Origin: Lysinibacillus alkalisoli
GTDB taxonomy: Bacteria; Bacillota; Bacilli; Bacillales_A; Planococcaceae
NCBI RefSeq assembly: GCF_014643595.1
Contig: NZ_BMJT01000001.1
Span: forward strand, 434,001-498,000
Direction of reading: 5' to 3'
DNA: 64,000 nucleotides
Shown: in pieces, positions 9,134 to 18,100 of the stretch
Position numbering within the stretch: the first letter of the stretch is position 1
How the letters are laid out: each line of letters opens with the position of its first letter
Notes under the pieces: model-generated
Told to the model about the DNA's origin: nothing
The model's input: the letters and a program-made list of their open reading frames with translations, nothing else
Database searches by the model: none
Translations under genes and position numbers: made by a program

Positions 9134-9852
9134 AAAAAGAACGTGTACTGGATATCTTAGTGAATACGCAAAATTATGATGAGCTAATGGAAGATGTTTT
9201 TGCACGTATTGAACGCAACGAGAAGTCGTTAGTCGTTGCCATCAATCCCGAAAAAATCATGAAGGCAAAGCAAGACCCATCCCTGCGCCGTTTGTTAAAT
9301 GATGCAGAGATTCAAATACCAGATGGGATTGGTGTGATCTTAGCATCTAAATTACAGCAAGGTGACATCACTTCTCGCGTAACGGGCGTCGATATGATGC
9401 TGCGTTTATGTGAAGAGGCGGCTAAACGTGGCGAGCGCATCTTTTTATACGGCGGTAAGCCAGGCGTTGCCGAAAAAGCGAAAGCTAAACTCGAAACATT
9501 ATACCCTGGTATTCAAGTCGTAGGGACACAAGACGGCTATGAAAAAGACGAGGCGTTAATTTGCACGCGTATTAACGAAGCTAAACCTGCTATTTTATTC
9601 GTAGCGATGGGTAGCCCTAAACAGGAGAACTGGATTAACGAGCACCGCGATCAATTGCACCCTACGATTTATCAAGGGGTGGGTGGCTCATTTGATGTGT
9701 TAGCAGGCAATGTAAAGCGCGCGCCACAAATGTTCCAAAAAACAGGTACAGAATGGTTGTATCGTTTAGTGAAAGAGCCATCTCGTATTAAGCGCCAAAT
9801 GGCGTTGCCACAGTTTTTGCTTGAGGTTGTTAAACAAAAAAATAAAAAATGA
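9130..9852 (+). CDS. tagA: WecG/TagA/CpsF-family N-acetylmannosaminyltransferase
   Basis: 240 residues, full length for the GT26 family. Recognisable blocks are AINPEKIMKAK, IPDGIGVILA, RVTGVDMM, FLYGGKPGVAEKA, FVAMGSPKQENWI near residue 157 and GVGGSFDVLAGNVKRAP. The family transfers ManNAc or ManNAcA onto GlcNAc-PP-undecaprenol at the cytoplasmic face of the membrane, an early committed step in wall teichoic acid or SCWP assembly. The start overlaps the dehydrogenase stop by 4 nt. Pairing with a UDP-ManNAc dehydrogenase favours ManNAcA transfer in a teichuronic/SCWP-type polymer, but donor specificity is an inference. Confidence 0.88.
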   Translation: MKKERVLDILVNTQNYDELMEDVFARIERNEKSLVVAINPEKIMKAKQDPSLRRLLNDAEIQIPDGIGVILASKLQQGDITSRVTGVDMMLRLCEEAAKRGERIFLYGGKPGVAEKAKAKLETLYPGIQVVGTQDGYEKDEALICTRINEAKPAILFVAMGSPKQENWINEHRDQLHPTIYQGVGGSFDVLAGNVKRAPQMFQKTGTEWLYRLVKEPSRIKRQMALPQFLLEVVKQKNKK

Positions 9853-9992
9853 TTGTCCTTTTTAGAGGTAAATGATAAACTACTGTTGTATAGGAAAATT
9901 TCCTCTATAACTTATATAGAAATTCCCTGCAAGGAAATCGGTTGGTAGCCCAAGCGAAAAAAGCTCAAGCACAAAAGTGCTTGAGCTTTTTT
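9853..9992 (+). ncRNA. Possible small RNA or operon tail ending in a strong terminator
   Basis: TTGTCC at 9853-9858 and TAAACT at 9876-9881 form a promoter-like pair with 17-nt spacing right after the tagA stop. A perfect terminator follows at 9961-9992 (AAGCTCAAGCAC / GTGCTTGAGCTT plus T run). The roughly 100 nt between them has no ORF with a ribosome binding site. I recognise no riboswitch class. It may equally be just the 3' end of the operon. Confidence 0.35.
9961..9992 (+). terminator. Strong rho-independent terminator
   Basis: A 12-bp perfect stem with a 4-nt loop is followed by six T residues. Confidence 0.85.
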
Positions 9993-10189
9993 CGTTTTGT
10001 AAAGGAATAAGGCAAAATGATTACAAAACGCATACTTTATGAAAGAAATATGACAACAACATTACAAAATAGCAAAAAATACAGTTAAAGCTTGAAATTA
10101 CATGCTATTTAGCCGACAATAAGGACAAGATGAACAAATGTGTGTTTTGCGACTGGGCTAGAGCATCGTCTCTATTAAGCAAAATGTCA

Positions 10190-10218
10190 TTGACATCTTT
10201 TTGGCATACAACTATACT
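10190..10218 (+). promoter_or_regulatory. Main S-layer gene promoter
   Basis: Consensus TTGACA at 10190-10195, 17-nt spacer, TATACT at 10213-10218. It is followed by a leader of about 70 nt and AGGAGG at 10281-10286 before ATG 10297. The 9993-10189 stretch upstream is AT-rich and holds no gene. Such a near-ideal promoter fits a very highly expressed S-layer gene. Confidence 0.8.
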
Positions 10219-10296
10219 TTTATGTGTAGTTGTTTAATGTGTGCTTTCATGCATACCAAAACATAATTTTTCGAACTCAGAGGAGGAAATTTTTCA

Positions 10297-13200
10297 ATGG
10301 CTAACCAACCAAAGAAATATCAAAAATTCGTAGCAACAGCTGCGACAGCTACTTTAGTAGCAGCAGCAATCGTTCCTACAGCATCAGCAGCAGGCTTCAA
10401 CGATACTTCAAATTACGACAAAGAAACTTTAGCAGAATTAGATCGCGCAGTAGAATTAGGATTCGTTAAAGGATTCGAAAACGGCGACTTCAAACCTGCT
10501 GACTACGTTACTCGTGGCCAAGTAGCTAAAATCTTAGCTCGTCATATCGCAGCTGAAGAAGGCTATGACACTGACTTAAACGGTCTTAAAGAGTATGTTG
10601 AAGAATTCGAAATCACTGATGGTTTCTCAGATGTATCTGAAAAACGCGACAGCGAATTATACTTTGCTTCTCTAATTGTTAAAGACGCAGAAGTTTTCAC
10701 TGGTAACGAGAAAAATCAATTATTACCAGAGAAAAACATCACTCGTCAACAAATGGCTAAAGTATTAGTAAACGCATTTGGCTTAGAAGGCACTGACAAA
10801 GAAGTAGAAATCTCAGACCTTGACAAAGCAACAAAAGAGTTCCAAGAGTACATTGTAATCTTAGCTCAAAACGGCGTTACTAAAGCTAACCCTTACAAAC
10901 CAGGTGAAGCGGTTAAACGTATTCAAATGGCTAGCTTCTCAGTGCGTGCTTATGACGCATCACCAGCAGCAGACTTAGTAGAAGTTGCAGCTTTAGAAGT
11001 TAAAGATGCTACAACTTTAGCAGTTTCAGTAACTGAAGCTAACAAAGATTTAACAGCAGAAAACTTCAAAGTACAAGTTGATGGTAAAGAAGTAGAAGTG
11101 AAAGCAGCGGCATCTAATGGCGACGGCTCTATCTACACATTAACGATCGCTTCTTTAGATGGTAAAAAAGGTGAAGTAGAAGTAAACGGCGTTAAAAAAG
11201 CTTACGATTTCACAGCAACAGTTGTAGAATCAATCAAAGCAATCAACGCTTCAGAATTACAAGTAAACTTCTCACAAGCAGTTGACAAAAAAACAGCTAC
11301 AGATAAAGCTAACTATCAATTAAAAGTAAATAATGATACAAGCGCATCTATCTTAGATATTCAATTATCTGAAGATGGTAAAGTAGCTACAATTTTACTA
11401 GACCAATCAGTTCAAGCTAAACCAGCATTCCAAAATGGTGATAAATATGTAGTTCAAACTAACGATGCTATCCTTTCAAAAGAAGGTAAAAAAATCGAGA
11501 AGTTTGTTACAGCTGAAACTACATTCTCTGAAACAGCAGCACCAGGATTAGTTAAAACAGTTAAAAAAGGTGACACATTAGAATTTACATTTGACCGTCC
11601 AGTAGCTAAAGATGTTACTTTAGTTAAGGTTGATGGTATTGAAATTGGCGGTAAAGAACTACTTCCAGTATCAGTTAAAGCAGGAACAACAGATGTTTTA
11701 GGTACAGCTGGCGATTATCGTTATAAAGTAGACATCACAAATACTGATGCTAAAACACAAGCTAAAAAATTAGGCGAACATGAAGTTGTAATTTTTGATG
11801 TACTTGATACATCATCAGCATACGCTTCAAAAGCGAGTGTGTTAAATGGTACTTACACAGTGACTGACCAAGTTACAGCACCAGAAGTAACAGGTATTGA
11901 AGCAGTAAATGCTAACCGTTTCTTCGTATCTACAAACGTAAAAGTAGATCCTTTAACAGCAAATAATTTCACAGTAAATAAAGGTGCTCATAAGTTTGAC
12001 AGCAAAACTGCTTTAGTTCCTAATGAAACTGTAGCTGTAGCTGAAGTTGCTCAAACAACTTACAAAGGTAAAGAAGGTATTTGGGTAGTAGTTACAGACG
12101 CTAAAGATGGTAACCCATTATATCGTGCTAATGAAACATCAGTTGATTTAACAGTTACTTTTGAAAAGTATACTGCTGATGGTTTAGTTGGTAAAAAATC
12201 AACACAAAACGTAACATTAAATAAAAATAATACAAAACCTGTAGTAGAAACAACAACATTAACAAAAGATAACAAAAACCTAGAAGTAAAATTCACTAAT
12301 ACATTAGTATTAGATGCTTCACCTTTAACAGAAACAAAAGACTTTGTTGTTAGAGATAAAGATGGCATCATTGTAACAGGATTTGAAGCAGCATTAAAAG
12401 ACAGCGATGCACCAAATAAAACAAATGATATTATTTCTCTAAGTAAAAAAGTAAATCCACAAGATCCAAATTCAGCTTTACAAGATTTGTCTGCAGCTCC
12501 TTATACAGTAGAGTTTAAAGAAGGCAAGTTCAAAAACGAAGAAAATACAAACACAGTAGCAGGTTATATTGTAAATACTGTTAAGAACAGTGCGTTCACA
12601 GTATCAGTAGGTAAAGAAGCAGAGTCTAATTTCCAATATACACCATTCGCGTTAAACCAAGAAATTACAAATAACGACAAACTTACAACAGGGCAATATC
12701 GTGTGAAATCAACTTTTGATGAAAACTCAATTGAATTTGCTTACCCAGCAGATATGTCTGATACAGCTCGCGATGTAGCAAACTACACACTTGATGGTAA
12801 AGCTTTACCAGCAGGCACAACAGTAGACTTTGTTAATGATCGTAAAACAGTGAAAATTGTATTCCCTAAAAATACATTTGCAACTGGTACACAGTACAAA
12901 TTAGGTATTACTACTAATGTGAAAACAGCAGCAGGCTCAATTATTGTAGGTTCATTACAAACAAAAGAACCTGTTGAAAAAGTATTCACAGTAGCAGATA
13001 ACGTAGCACCAGAATTAAAATCAGCAGTTTATTATGTAGGTACTGATGACGTTACAAACCAAACAAAATCGGATCAAATTGAAGTAACATTTAATGAAGC
13101 AATTCAAGTTGCATCAGCAGTTAACGATAAGGATGCTAATAATAAGCAATTAGCTGCTAAAGATTTAGCTGTAGTAATTAACGGTAGCACATATGCTGTT

Positions 13201-13689
13201 ACAGAAATTGCTGCGACTTCTAAATACAATGGTAGTGCTACTGTTGCAGACAAAGATGCTATTGATAACGATAAATTAGTATTAACACTAGAAAGTCCTG
13301 TAAATGTTAGCCAAGCTGCTACAATTACAATCGTTCCTAAAGCTACAAGTGGTAAATCAGAAATCACAATTAAAGATATTGCTGGTAACCAAGCTAAAGA
13401 AAACTCTTCAGTAGAAGCTAAAACTTCTAAATTCAATTTAGAATATGCAAATTCATTAGTGCTTAAAGCGCAACAAGCAGAATTAGCTGCAGAATTAGCT
13501 AAAGTGACTAACTTAACAGACACAAATCCAGTTGCAGCAGATTTAGAAGCTGCATATAGTATTGATACTACTAAAGCAACAATTACTAGTGTAACGTCAA
13601 CTGGAAATCCTGATGAGTATGTGGTTGAAGTAACACATAAAACAAATACAGCTTTAAAAGATACTAAAACAGTAGTAGTAACTCCTTAA
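10297..13689 (+). CDS. Main S-layer protein with three N-terminal SLH domains
   Basis: 1130 residues with a Sec signal peptide (cleavage near TASAA, residue 31), then three SLH domains (about residues 33-215, with YVTRGQVAKIL and NITRQQMAKVL motifs) that bind pyruvylated SCWP. The remainder is a long series of beta-rich Ig/Big-like and SbsA-like domains. Near-consensus promoter, AGGAGG and highly biased codons (GCA, TTA, ACA, GTA) mark this as the major lattice protein, closely resembling Lysinibacillus-type S-layer proteins. The reading frame closes at TAA 13687-13689 after VVVTP. A hairpin, a group II intron-like RNA and a start-less coding segment in the same style follow before a strong terminator, so a longer spliced isoform is possible. 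Confidence 0.93.
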   Translation: MANQPKKYQKFVATAATATLVAAAIVPTASAAGFNDTSNYDKETLAELDRAVELGFVKGFENGDFKPADYVTRGQVAKILARHIAAEEGYDTDLNGLKEYVEEFEITDGFSDVSEKRDSELYFASLIVKDAEVFTGNEKNQLLPEKNITRQQMAKVLVNAFGLEGTDKEVEISDLDKATKEFQEYIVILAQNGVTKANPYKPGEAVKRIQMASFSVRAYDASPAADLVEVAALEVKDATTLAVSVTEANKDLTAENFKVQVDGKEVEVKAAASNGDGSIYTLTIASLDGKKGEVEVNGVKKAYDFTATVVESIKAINASELQVNFSQAVDKKTATDKANYQLKVNNDTSASILDIQLSEDGKVATILLDQSVQAKPAFQNGDKYVVQTNDAILSKEGKKIEKFVTAETTFSETAAPGLVKTVKKGDTLEFTFDRPVAKDVTLVKVDGIEIGGKELLPVSVKAGTTDVLGTAGDYRYKVDITNTDAKTQAKKLGEHEVVIFDVLDTSSAYASKASVLNGTYTVTDQVTAPEVTGIEAVNANRFFVSTNVKVDPLTANNFTVNKGAHKFDSKTALVPNETVAVAEVAQTTYKGKEGIWVVVTDAKDGNPLYRANETSVDLTVTFEKYTADGLVGKKSTQNVTLNKNNTKPVVETTTLTKDNKNLEVKFTNTLVLDASPLTETKDFVVRDKDGIIVTGFEAALKDSDAPNKTNDIISLSKKVNPQDPNSALQDLSAAPYTVEFKEGKFKNEENTNTVAGYIVNTVKNSAFTVSVGKEAESNFQYTPFALNQEITNNDKLTTGQYRVKSTFDENSIEFAYPADMSDTARDVANYTLDGKALPAGTTVDFVNDRKTVKIVFPKNTFATGTQYKLGITTNVKTAAGSIIVGSLQTKEPVEKVFTVADNVAPELKSAVYYVGTDDVTNQTKSDQIEVTFNEAIQVASAVNDKDANNKQLAAKDLAVVINGSTYAVTEIAATSKYNGSATVADKDAIDNDKLVLTLESPVNVSQAATITIVPKATSGKSEITIKDIAGNQAKENSSVEAKTSKFNLEYANSLVLKAQQAELAAELAKVTNLTDTNPVAADLEAAYSIDTTKATITSVTSTGNPDEYVVEVTHKTNTALKDTKTVVVTP

Positions 13690-13732
13690 TAAAAATAAAC
13701 GAAACGTTATACTATAAATCAATAAAAGGTTT

Positions 13733-13763
13733 CCTTTCTAGCATTTGCTAGAGAGGTTTCCTT
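13733..13763 (+). terminator. Terminator-like hairpin after the short S-layer ORF
   Basis: A 10-bp stem (CCTTTCTAGC / GCTAGAGAGG, one G-T pair) with an ATTT loop is followed by TTTCCTTT. The T tract is interrupted, so read-through is likely. It sits 43 nt after the S-layer stop and before the ribozyme. Confidence 0.6.
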
Positions 13764-13820
13764 TACACTATAATTTCAAATATTTTACATAAAAAGAAAA
13801 TGATAGGAATTTGATGAAAT

Positions 13821-14462
13821 GTATGTGTTTTGGTACTAAAATATCAAAATATAACTATTGAAATGAGTAGATTGGCGAAATTCCAATCCTTGCTAATAGT
13901 ACATAAGCATGAGCTTAATCCTCCTGCGTCCAGTGAAGCACAATCATGTGGAAGGGGCGAAGTCAGGTGAAGTCGTACTCAGGTAGTCCTGAGGCGGAGC
14001 TCCATAAAAAATATCTATGATTAGGACAACGAACCCATCATTTAAAACCATATAAATAGCTAATATGATAAAAAGCTACGCTAGGGGTTTTATATTAGAC
14101 AAATAAGTTGAAATACTTGTTTTGGCAATAGGACAATTAACTATTAAACTATTGATGTTTATATGTGTATAGTGGGAATCTAAGGGTATTAAAAAGAGGG
14201 ATCATTTTAATGGAACGTTTGAAGTTTTTTATAGCGAGATGTGATTGCATCAATAACCTATAAAAAATGGCAGCAGGTTCGTAGTAGTAGGGAAGGTTAG
14301 CCGTTAGCACTTGCTTGGTAACAAGTAAGGAGGGTAAAACTAACACGAGCGAAGGAACCTAGTCAGTAAGTATGTCAAACTTATTGATGGCACGCCGTAT
14401 GCGATGAAAGTCGCTTGTACGGTGTAGGCTCGCTATAATACATAAGGCGGGAATAGCGCAAT
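13821..14462 (+). mobile_element. ORF-less group II intron-like ribozyme downstream of the S-layer gene
   Basis: No protein is encoded here, but the stretch is full of ordered structure. Reading back from the 3' end: candidate domain VI at 14431-14458 (CGCTA / TAGCG with an unpaired A), a clear domain V at 14392-14425, a short domain IV-like hairpin at 14363-14387 (9 bp, no maturase ORF), and a domain III-like closed region 14275-14360 (AGGTTC / GAACCT enclosing GTTAG / CTAAC and ACTTG / CAAGT stems). Further upstream are a hairpin at 14060-14098 that may be domain II, and a domain I-like region with a possible basal stem between 13823-13831 and 14044-14053. The CGC triad and GGTG partner in domain V suggest a bacterial class B-like intron. 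The 5' end (GTATGTG at 13821) departs from GUGYG and is my weakest call. With no reverse transcriptase/maturase, splicing would need self-splicing or help in trans. Confidence 0.65.
14392..14425 (+). ncRNA. Group II intron domain V
   Basis: Exactly 34 nt: lower stem ACGCCGTA / TACGGTGT (one G-T pair), a bulge (T on the 5' side, TTG on the 3' side), upper stem GCGAT / GTCGC and a GAAA tetraloop. The catalytic triad is CGC, with GTG as the pairing partner. This is the most conserved and diagnostic group II element. Confidence 0.8.
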
Positions 14463-14967
14463 TTCAGTTGCTAAGACAGATTTAGATGCAAGCATTACAA
14501 CAGCAAAAGCAACAGCAAATGCAGGTAATACAGAAGGCAAAACAGTAGGTGATACTGTAGTTGGCTCAGGTACTAAACTTAACCAAGCAATTGCAGCAGC
14601 AGAAACTGTAGCAAATGATACAAATGCAACTTTACAACAATTACAAAATGCTAAAGCAGACTTAGATGCAGCTGTAACAGCATATAATGATGCAGTAGTT
14701 AAAGATTTAACAAGATTAGATAACACTCCGTTGACAATAAATAAAACTGATGTAGATAGCTCTAAATCAGTAACTAATCTTGGAACAGGCGAAGCATTAG
14801 GTACAGAATCAGATGATACAGCAGTTGCAACTGTTGCAATTAATGCAGATGGTGAAACTGTAGAAATTACAGGTGTAGATACTGGTACAGCTAAGATTAC
14901 TGTATTTATTCTTAACTCAGATAATGAGGTTATTGAAACTCGTACAATCGATGTTACTGTTCAATAA
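14446..14967 (+). CDS. Start-less surface-protein segment (candidate 3' exon of the S-layer gene)
   Basis: The frame is open from 14446 (after TAA 14443-14445) to TAA 14965-14967. From about codon 14464 it reads as convincing surface protein for 167 residues: first a FIVAR-like helical module (AKTDLDASITTAKATANAG ... LQQLQNAKADLDAAVTAYND), then a Big-like beta module (VATVAINADGETVEITGVDT) ending in IDVTVQ. Codon choice matches the S-layer gene upstream. There is no ATG until 14731, in the middle of the Big-like module, and no ribosome binding site or signal peptide. It could be an alternative C-terminus joined by splicing or a gene remnant. The strong terminator right after it argues that it is at least still transcribed. 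Confidence 0.7.
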   Translation, partial: GGNSAISVAKTDLDASITTAKATANAGNTEGKTVGDTVVGSGTKLNQAIAAAETVANDTNATLQQLQNAKADLDAAVTAYNDAVVKDLTRLDNTPLTINKTDVDSSKSVTNLGTGEALGTESDDTAVATVAINADGETVEITGVDTGTAKITVFILNSDNEVIETRTIDVTVQ

Positions 14968-15007
14968 TTAAATACACTCTTATTCTATAAACTAATAGAA
15001 TAAATAT

Positions 15008-15053
15008 AACCTTGTGTTCCTTATCAATTTTGATAATACACAAGGTTTTTTCT
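15008..15053 (+). terminator. Strong terminator ending the S-layer locus
   Basis: AACCTTGTGT / ACACAAGGTT with an inner TTATCA / TGATAA stem, followed by a T run. It comes 40 nt after the start-less segment's stop. Confidence 0.85.
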
Positions 15054-15135
15054 TATAGATCAATATAAAATGATTTTTGAGGAAAAAGGTAAAAATATAT
15101 TATCTTCAGCAGTTTAAATCTCTGTTTATAGCAAA

Positions 15136-15176
15136 AAAAGACGAAGCGATGTTTAAAATCGCTTTGTCTTTTTCTT
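15136..15176. terminator. Terminator of the minus-strand SLH/transglutaminase-like gene
   Basis: A GACGAAGCGAT / ATCGCTTTGTC stem is flanked by A and T runs and can work in both directions. Confidence 0.75.
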
Positions 15177-15198
15177 TGTATCCGAACCTTGTTTATTT

Positions 15199-18100
15199 TT
15201 AATACATCTCAGCCGCTACTAATGTGCGTTTTAGCATATTTGCCATCTCTTGTCGTTGGAGAGGGCTATAAGGTTTTAAATAGCCGTCTTTAGGCTCAAG
15301 TACGCCAAGATGCGCTAACAGTAAATAAGCTTCTTGGGCTTCAGCGCTCATACTACCCCAGTCATGAATCCCTTCAGGCTTTTCATCATTATACTCTAAT
15401 TCCAAATCTAATGATTCGAGCATACGCTTCATCATGACGAGTGCTTGTTGACGTGTTAGTTGTCCGTAAGGCTTGAATTCATGCTTGTTCACGCCATGGA
15501 TAATATCTAACTCATACAGGGCAAGGATATCTTGCTCAGCTTCAATCCCTTTTGTATCACTAAAGGGATTTTCCGTATTTGCACTCGGTTTAGCATCTAA
15601 TGCACGGGCTACCATCATCGCGAATTGGGCACGTGTCAGTGGTGAGTATGGGTCAAAGATAGATGTTGTTTTCCCTTTAATGATATAGCGATTGGCTAAG
15701 AAGTTGATCTCGTCTTGGTAGTCGCTATTACGTATGTCTGTAAAGTTGACAAAGCTTGGCATGACGTTGTATTTGCCCACCGTACGTGGTTTGATGACCA
15801 CGCTATTGGCATCATCCACATAAAACGGGATGGCTGCAAATGATGTATTTTCTGTCGCAAGTAAATGTAAATCATCACTATCCGCGGTTAATACATCTAC
15901 TGGCAAGGTAATTTGCGCATAGTCAGCCAAATAGTTGACGTTGCGTGCATTGCGTTTACCAGGGTCTAACGTGATAGTTAAAGTGGCAGCATGCTCTAGT
16001 TTACTATCAAATGTAACACGTGCATCGGTTACGTTGGCTAAGCGGTCTGTTACACTTTGTGCAGGCAAAATAATGTCCACATCACCACTCGTTAAGTGCA
16101 AGTCTTTTGTGCCTTCTTCTGCAATGGTCTTTGTGACAATGCTGTTAGGGATGTCGAATGTATGCTCAGTTGCTTGTTGTTTGCCCTCTACAACGATTTG
16201 GTCGTTAGAGGTAGGCGGCTTAATGACAGGTGGCTTTGGGTCTTCCTCTTTATTGCCTTCTTTTACTTTCTTTTCAGCGGCAAGTAAGTCGCTGTAATTG
16301 CTCACCTCAGGTTTAGCGTCTTCTGGTAGACGGTCGTATGATAAACGGGCATCGTATGTGGCAGCTTTAAATTGCGTCCACTTCATCGGTTGGTTCGTTT
16401 TATCAATTTTTTGCATGACGGTCACAATATCTTTTTTATAAGGTAATGCTTTTTCAAGACGTAAGAGACGTTTATAGTTTTGTACACTGTATTGTTCGTT
16501 CTCGGTTAGTTGATAAAAGCGGTCTAACACAGGGGTCATTTGTTTTTCTAACTCACGCGAGTCAAGATAGAGTTGGTCAATAGCCTTCTCTAACTCAATC
16601 ACGACATAAACGCCCTTATCATCCTTGTTTGTATCACGGAAGCGCATTTTTGCGTAGGCTTCCATTTCTTCTAACTGCTTGTACTCGTCTGTTAGGAGTG
16701 CTTGTTCAGCAGGAGTAAATTTTGTGTAAGCTTCACGCAGTAAAATAAGTCGCTCGACAAAGTCTTTTACAATCTCGACTGGCTCATCAACGGTTGCATT
16801 TTGTACTTGTTGCATATGGGTATAAATGTTGTCGATTTGACCTTGCCAGCCACTCAGTTTGTTTTCAATAGCTTGTACCGTGCGCTCTAATGTTAACAGT
16901 CTGTCGTAACGTTTAATATTGCGTTCTTCGCCAATAGTGATGGTGTCATATAATTCACGCAGTGCTTGCACTTTTTCAATGAGGCGCGGGTCATTATCCT
17001 CTAGCACCTCTAAACGATAGTCAAAGTCAGCGCCTACTTTATTATATTTTTTAACTTCCTCGTACATATTGTAGAGCTTTTGGTCTTGCGTTACTAATGT
17101 TTGCTGTGCAAATGTCAGTTGATGGAACGTATCACGTGAGCGCAAGATTTGCTCTTGATAATTGCTCATATCGAGATTCAGTTTTTCCAGTGTTTTGTCG
17201 AGCTCAAAGGCAAGTGATAAGTTTTTAATGACTTGTTGCTCGGCATCTGTTAACTCACGATAATTGGATACATCACGTTGCTCCTGTTGAGATAGGGCAT
17301 CGTAATTTTTGCGCGCCGCCTCTACATCTGTGCGGTATGTTGGCTTTAAGTCATCCAATAAGGCAATGCCTACAATGACATCAACGACTTTCTTTTCAGA
17401 AGGGGTTAATTTGTTTTGCGCCACTGCCCACTTTGTTTCGGTTTGTTGCGGTAAGTAAAGGCGGGCATCAGGGCTTAATTGATTATAATCTACACGAATA
17501 TCCGCTACTTCATTTACGGTGACGTGGTTTAAATCAAGGGCATCAATTTTACGCTCTACATTTTTAGCGTCACGCTTGTCAACATCAGCCTGTAATTCAA
17601 TCGTTGTCACTTGGTCACGGCCATTAATAGTGCGGTAAACGAGTTGCTGTGTTTTGCCATTCTTTTTAATGGCTACCTTTTTTCCTTGCTCTCGATTAAC
17701 GACAGTGAAGCCTGTACCATCAGGGCGGATTTTATATAAATAGCTGCCATGTGATAAACCGATAAAATAAATCCAGTTGTTTTTAGCATCGTAGGCAAAA
17801 TCTTGTACACGGTAACCATCTAGTTTTTTATTGTTAATGACAAGTTGGTCTTGTGGATTAATTGTAATCGTGTAATTTTTAGAGATATCTAATTTTTTGG
17901 CAGTGCGGTATTTTTCGTATTGTGCATCTGTGGCATGAATATTGCTGTAGTCTTTCCAGTTATGCGTTTTACGCATCGTATTCGTTGATAATAAAAAGGT
18001 ATCATACGGGAATACTTCTATTAAACCGGTGTAACCACTGCCAAGTGCCGCATCAATATGATACCAACGATTATCGAGATACACATAGTTCCAAAAATGT

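Noticed and set aside
13813-13820. Mini-exon ATG AAA T joined to the downstream segment
   Set aside because: A weak AGGA precedes ATG 13814 and the phase could work, but it would make a surface-type protein without a signal peptide.
13681-14092. EBS1-IBS1 pairing between AACTCCT just before the S-layer stop and AGGGGTT at 14084-14090
   Set aside because: Seven pairs form and would place the splice exactly before the stop, but AGGGGTT lies in a hairpin that appears to be domain II rather than domain I, and TAATA is not a valid intron start. Left as unproven.
14100-14275. Remnant of an intron-encoded reverse transcriptase/maturase
   Set aside because: No frame shows reverse transcriptase or maturase motifs. 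The short minus-strand frame here is not protein-like.
14731-14967. A 78-codon gene starting at ATG 14731
   Set aside because: The same frame is open and protein-like for 90 codons upstream and the ATG has no ribosome binding site. It is an internal methionine of the start-less segment.
16096-16297. Open frames antisense to the SLH/transglutaminase-like gene
   Set aside because: They are shadows of a real gene on the other strand, with no ribosome binding site or family motif. The same holds for many long antisense frames over the S-layer and surface genes.
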